Shown piece after piece: positions 62,532-64,000 of a DNA stretch of 64,000 bases. This DNA is from Gloeocapsa sp. PCC 73106 (GTDB taxonomy: Bacteria; Cyanobacteriota; Cyanobacteriia; Cyanobacteriales; Gloeocapsaceae). The notes under the pieces are model-generated. The model was not told the DNA's origin, made no database searches, and saw nothing but the letters and a program-made list of their open reading frames with translations. Within the stretch, counting starts at the first letter, position 1. Each line of letters opens with the position of its first letter. Where the stretch lies: assembly GCF_000332035.1 (NCBI RefSeq), contig NZ_ALVY01000225.1:1-64000 (forward strand), in the 5' to 3' direction. A program made the position numbers and the translations under genes.

Positions 62532-64000
62532 CGATTAATGATTGCATTACCTCCCCCACAATTGGTGCAGTGACTGTACTACCGTAAGCGAGTTCTCCCA
62601 CCGGTTCATCGATAACGGCTAAAACTGCGTAGCGAGGCGAACTTACGGGTAAAATTCCTACAAAACTGGTAATTCTGGCGCTACTGTGATAACCACCACC
62701 GGAGGCTTTTTGAGAAGTTCCGGTTTTGCCCGCTATACGGTAACCTGGAATAAGAGCAGGGCTCCCACTTCCTTCGGTTACAACCGTTTCCATCATCTCT
62801 AAAACAGCTTGAGTTGTCTCTGGTGAAAGAACTTGCCTGGTACTATAGGTAGGTTGCCAATGAAATTGTCCAGCTGCGTCTACTAAACCCTCTACCACGT
62901 GCGGGGTGACAATTTTGCCCCCGTTGGCGAGTATGGCGTTTAACTGTAGTAATTTTAAGGGTGTAACGGCAAAACCTTGACCGAAGGCGGTAGTTGCGGG
63001 TTCGATTTCGTGGATTAAAAACTCTACTTTGGGTTTAAGACTAGGGGGAGTATCGCTGGGTAAGTCTACTCCTACTTTGGTATCAAGTCCTAAAGTTTTT
63101 AGATATTGATAATACTCTTTAGGATCAATACGTTTCATGATTTGAATCATCCCCACGTTGCTGGAGCGCTGCAAAATCTGGGCGATACTGATTACGCCGT
63201 TAGCTCCTTCTGTACTGTAGTCATGATTTTTTACTTCCCAAACGTCGATTTTGAGTTTACCGGGATCGTAAACCGTGGTATTCGGTTCAATTACTCCTTT
63301 TTCTAAGGCGATCGCCACGTTAATCGGCTTAAAAGTCGAACCTGGTTCATACAAATCTGTAATCGCCCAATTTTTAAATAGTTCTACTGCATATTCCTGA
63401 TAATTATTAGGATCGTAAATAGGTTCACATACCAGCGCTAAAATCGAGCCATTATTTACATCCATTACTATCACCGCGCCTCGTTTAGCTCGATAACGTT
63501 TCATCTGTTTTCTTAGGGCCGTCCTCGCTACTTTTTGTAAGCGTAAGTTTACGGTTAATTGTAGTTTTAAATCATCAATCTTAATTAAATTAGAGGGAAT
63601 TGCTGCCGGTATAATCTTACCTTGTCCTGTTCTTCTCACTTCTAAGCTCTCAGAAGACAGATTATTTTGAATGATTGATTCTTGACTATATTCTATCCCG
63701 GCTTGTCCTTGATGTTCCCCATTGACATATCCAGTTACTTCTGCCAACATTTCGGCTTGGGGGTAAAAACGGCTATATTGCTCTTCTAATTCTACTCCGT
63801 TAAATTTAAAAGCTCTGATTTGTTCAGCTATATGTTCTGGTAAATTGTTAGCGAGACGAATACCGGTAGCTTGATTTTTGAATCTCGCTACTAATTCTGA
63901 CTCCGCTGTTTCCGTCAGAATACTAGCTAGTTTTTGAGCGACTATTTCGGTTGTTTCCGTAAAGAACCTGGGATGAATGTAGAGAGTATAATGCAATTCG
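62485..64000 (-). CDS. ftsI: FtsI/PBP2-type peptidoglycan transpeptidase, N-terminus beyond right edge
   Basis: Cross-links peptidoglycan during division. The frame runs to the window edge. Visible parts are the pedestal domain (ELHYTLYIHPRFF, then VTGYVNGEHQGQAGIEYSQE) and the transpeptidase domain with the Ser nucleophile in EPGSTFKPINVA, SSN (QRSSNVGMIQ) and KTG (IAGKTGTSQKAS). The N-terminal membrane anchor is missing, so at least 60-80 residues lie outside. The 3' end overlaps tsaE by 47 bases. Confidence 0.92.
   Translation of the reverse strand, partial: ELHYTLYIHPRFFTETTEIVAQKLASILTETAESELVARFKNQATGIRLANNLPEHIAEQIRAFKFNGVELEEQYSRFYPQAEMLAEVTGYVNGEHQGQAGIEYSQESIIQNNLSSESLEVRRTGQGKIIPAAIPSNLIKIDDLKLQLTVNLRLQKVARTALRKQMKRYRAKRGAVIVMDVNNGSILALVCEPIYDPNNYQEYAVELFKNWAITDLYEPGSTFKPINVAIALEKGVIEPNTTVYDPGKLKIDVWEVKNHDYSTEGANGVISIAQILQRSSNVGMIQIMKRIDPKEYYQYLKTLGLDTKVGVDLPSDTPPSLKPKVEFLIHEIEPATTAFGQGFAVTPLKLLQLNAILANGGKIVTPHVVEGLVDAAGQFHWQPTYSTRQVLSPETTQAVLEMMETVVTEGSGSPALIPGYRIAGKTGTSQKASGGGYHSSARITSFVGILPVSSPRYAVLAVIDEPVGELAYGSTVTAPIVGEVMQSLIAIEGIPPDGTNKIKP

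Overview
This is chromosomal DNA of a cyanobacterium. It carries psbN, psbH, a petE/petJ pair (plastocyanin and cytochrome c6), a BicA-type bicarbonate transporter, a Ycf66 protein, a CPP1-like protein, the phylloquinone methyltransferase menG, and very many copies of the HIP1 octamer GCGATCGC. Most of the window looks AT-rich and most genes are single or in short runs. I cannot name the genus from the sequence alone. No rRNA, tRNA or CRISPR array was seen.

Layout. 1-1.1 kb: an IS4-family transposase cut by the left edge. 1.15-7.6 kb: a visibly GC-richer block with a cyanate uptake and breakdown cluster in cynA-B-D-S order, a small gene and a broken DUF1348 gene behind it, and a two-component pair (AraC-type regulator plus PAS histidine kinase) in front. 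7.6-15.7 kb: housekeeping and inorganic carbon genes (DUF29, bicA, FHA protein, gatB, argJ, a TldE/PmbA-like protein, moaB). 16.0-21.2 kb: two large convergent genes that look like the DrmA helicase and DrmB (DUF1998) core of DISARM phage defence, without the usual methylase or DrmC. 21.2-24 kb: a repeat-tailed Ycf66 protein and an aspartic-protease-like/RimK pair. 24-30.1 kb: an accessory, decaying region with DUF3598 gene shards, an IS200/IS605 TnpA remnant, an antitoxin with a truncated PIN toxin, a cysteine-peptidase pair, a Dam-type methylase followed by a MutH/Sau3AI-like fragment, and an XPB-like helicase. 30.2-36.9 kb: a flavin monooxygenase, UDP-galactopyranose mutase, a group II intron with a damaged reverse transcriptase, a GT61 glycosyltransferase and an LptC-like lipoprotein. 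37-48.7 kb: mostly core genes (GspC-like protein, Uma2, FtsH, GH38 alpha-mannosidase, psbN/psbH, tatA, an OmpR-type regulator, CPP1-like, HAD, peroxiredoxin, MacB-type ATPase). 48.8-50.3 kb: an ArsR-type regulator and PstS, each preceded by Pho-box-like repeats. 50.3-64 kb: tlyA, an EF-G paralogue, a large protein with a possible TerD-like end, menG, an aminotransferase, thioredoxin, groESL with K-box and CIRCE, the petE/petJ pair with a PetR-type palindrome between them, tsaE, and an ftsI-type transpeptidase cut by the right edge.

How the genes fit together. The cyn block takes up cyanate (CynABD) and splits it with bicarbonate to ammonia and CO2 (CynS); the adjacent kinase and regulator are the obvious control candidates. 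BicA supplies bicarbonate. The Glf, GT61 and LptC genes point to cell-surface polysaccharide. The most interesting candidate system is the DrmA/DrmB pair, which lies a few kilobases from further defence-like and mobile remnants. Start sites were chosen by ribosome-binding sites where these were visible. All family names come from reading motifs by eye; no database search was run.
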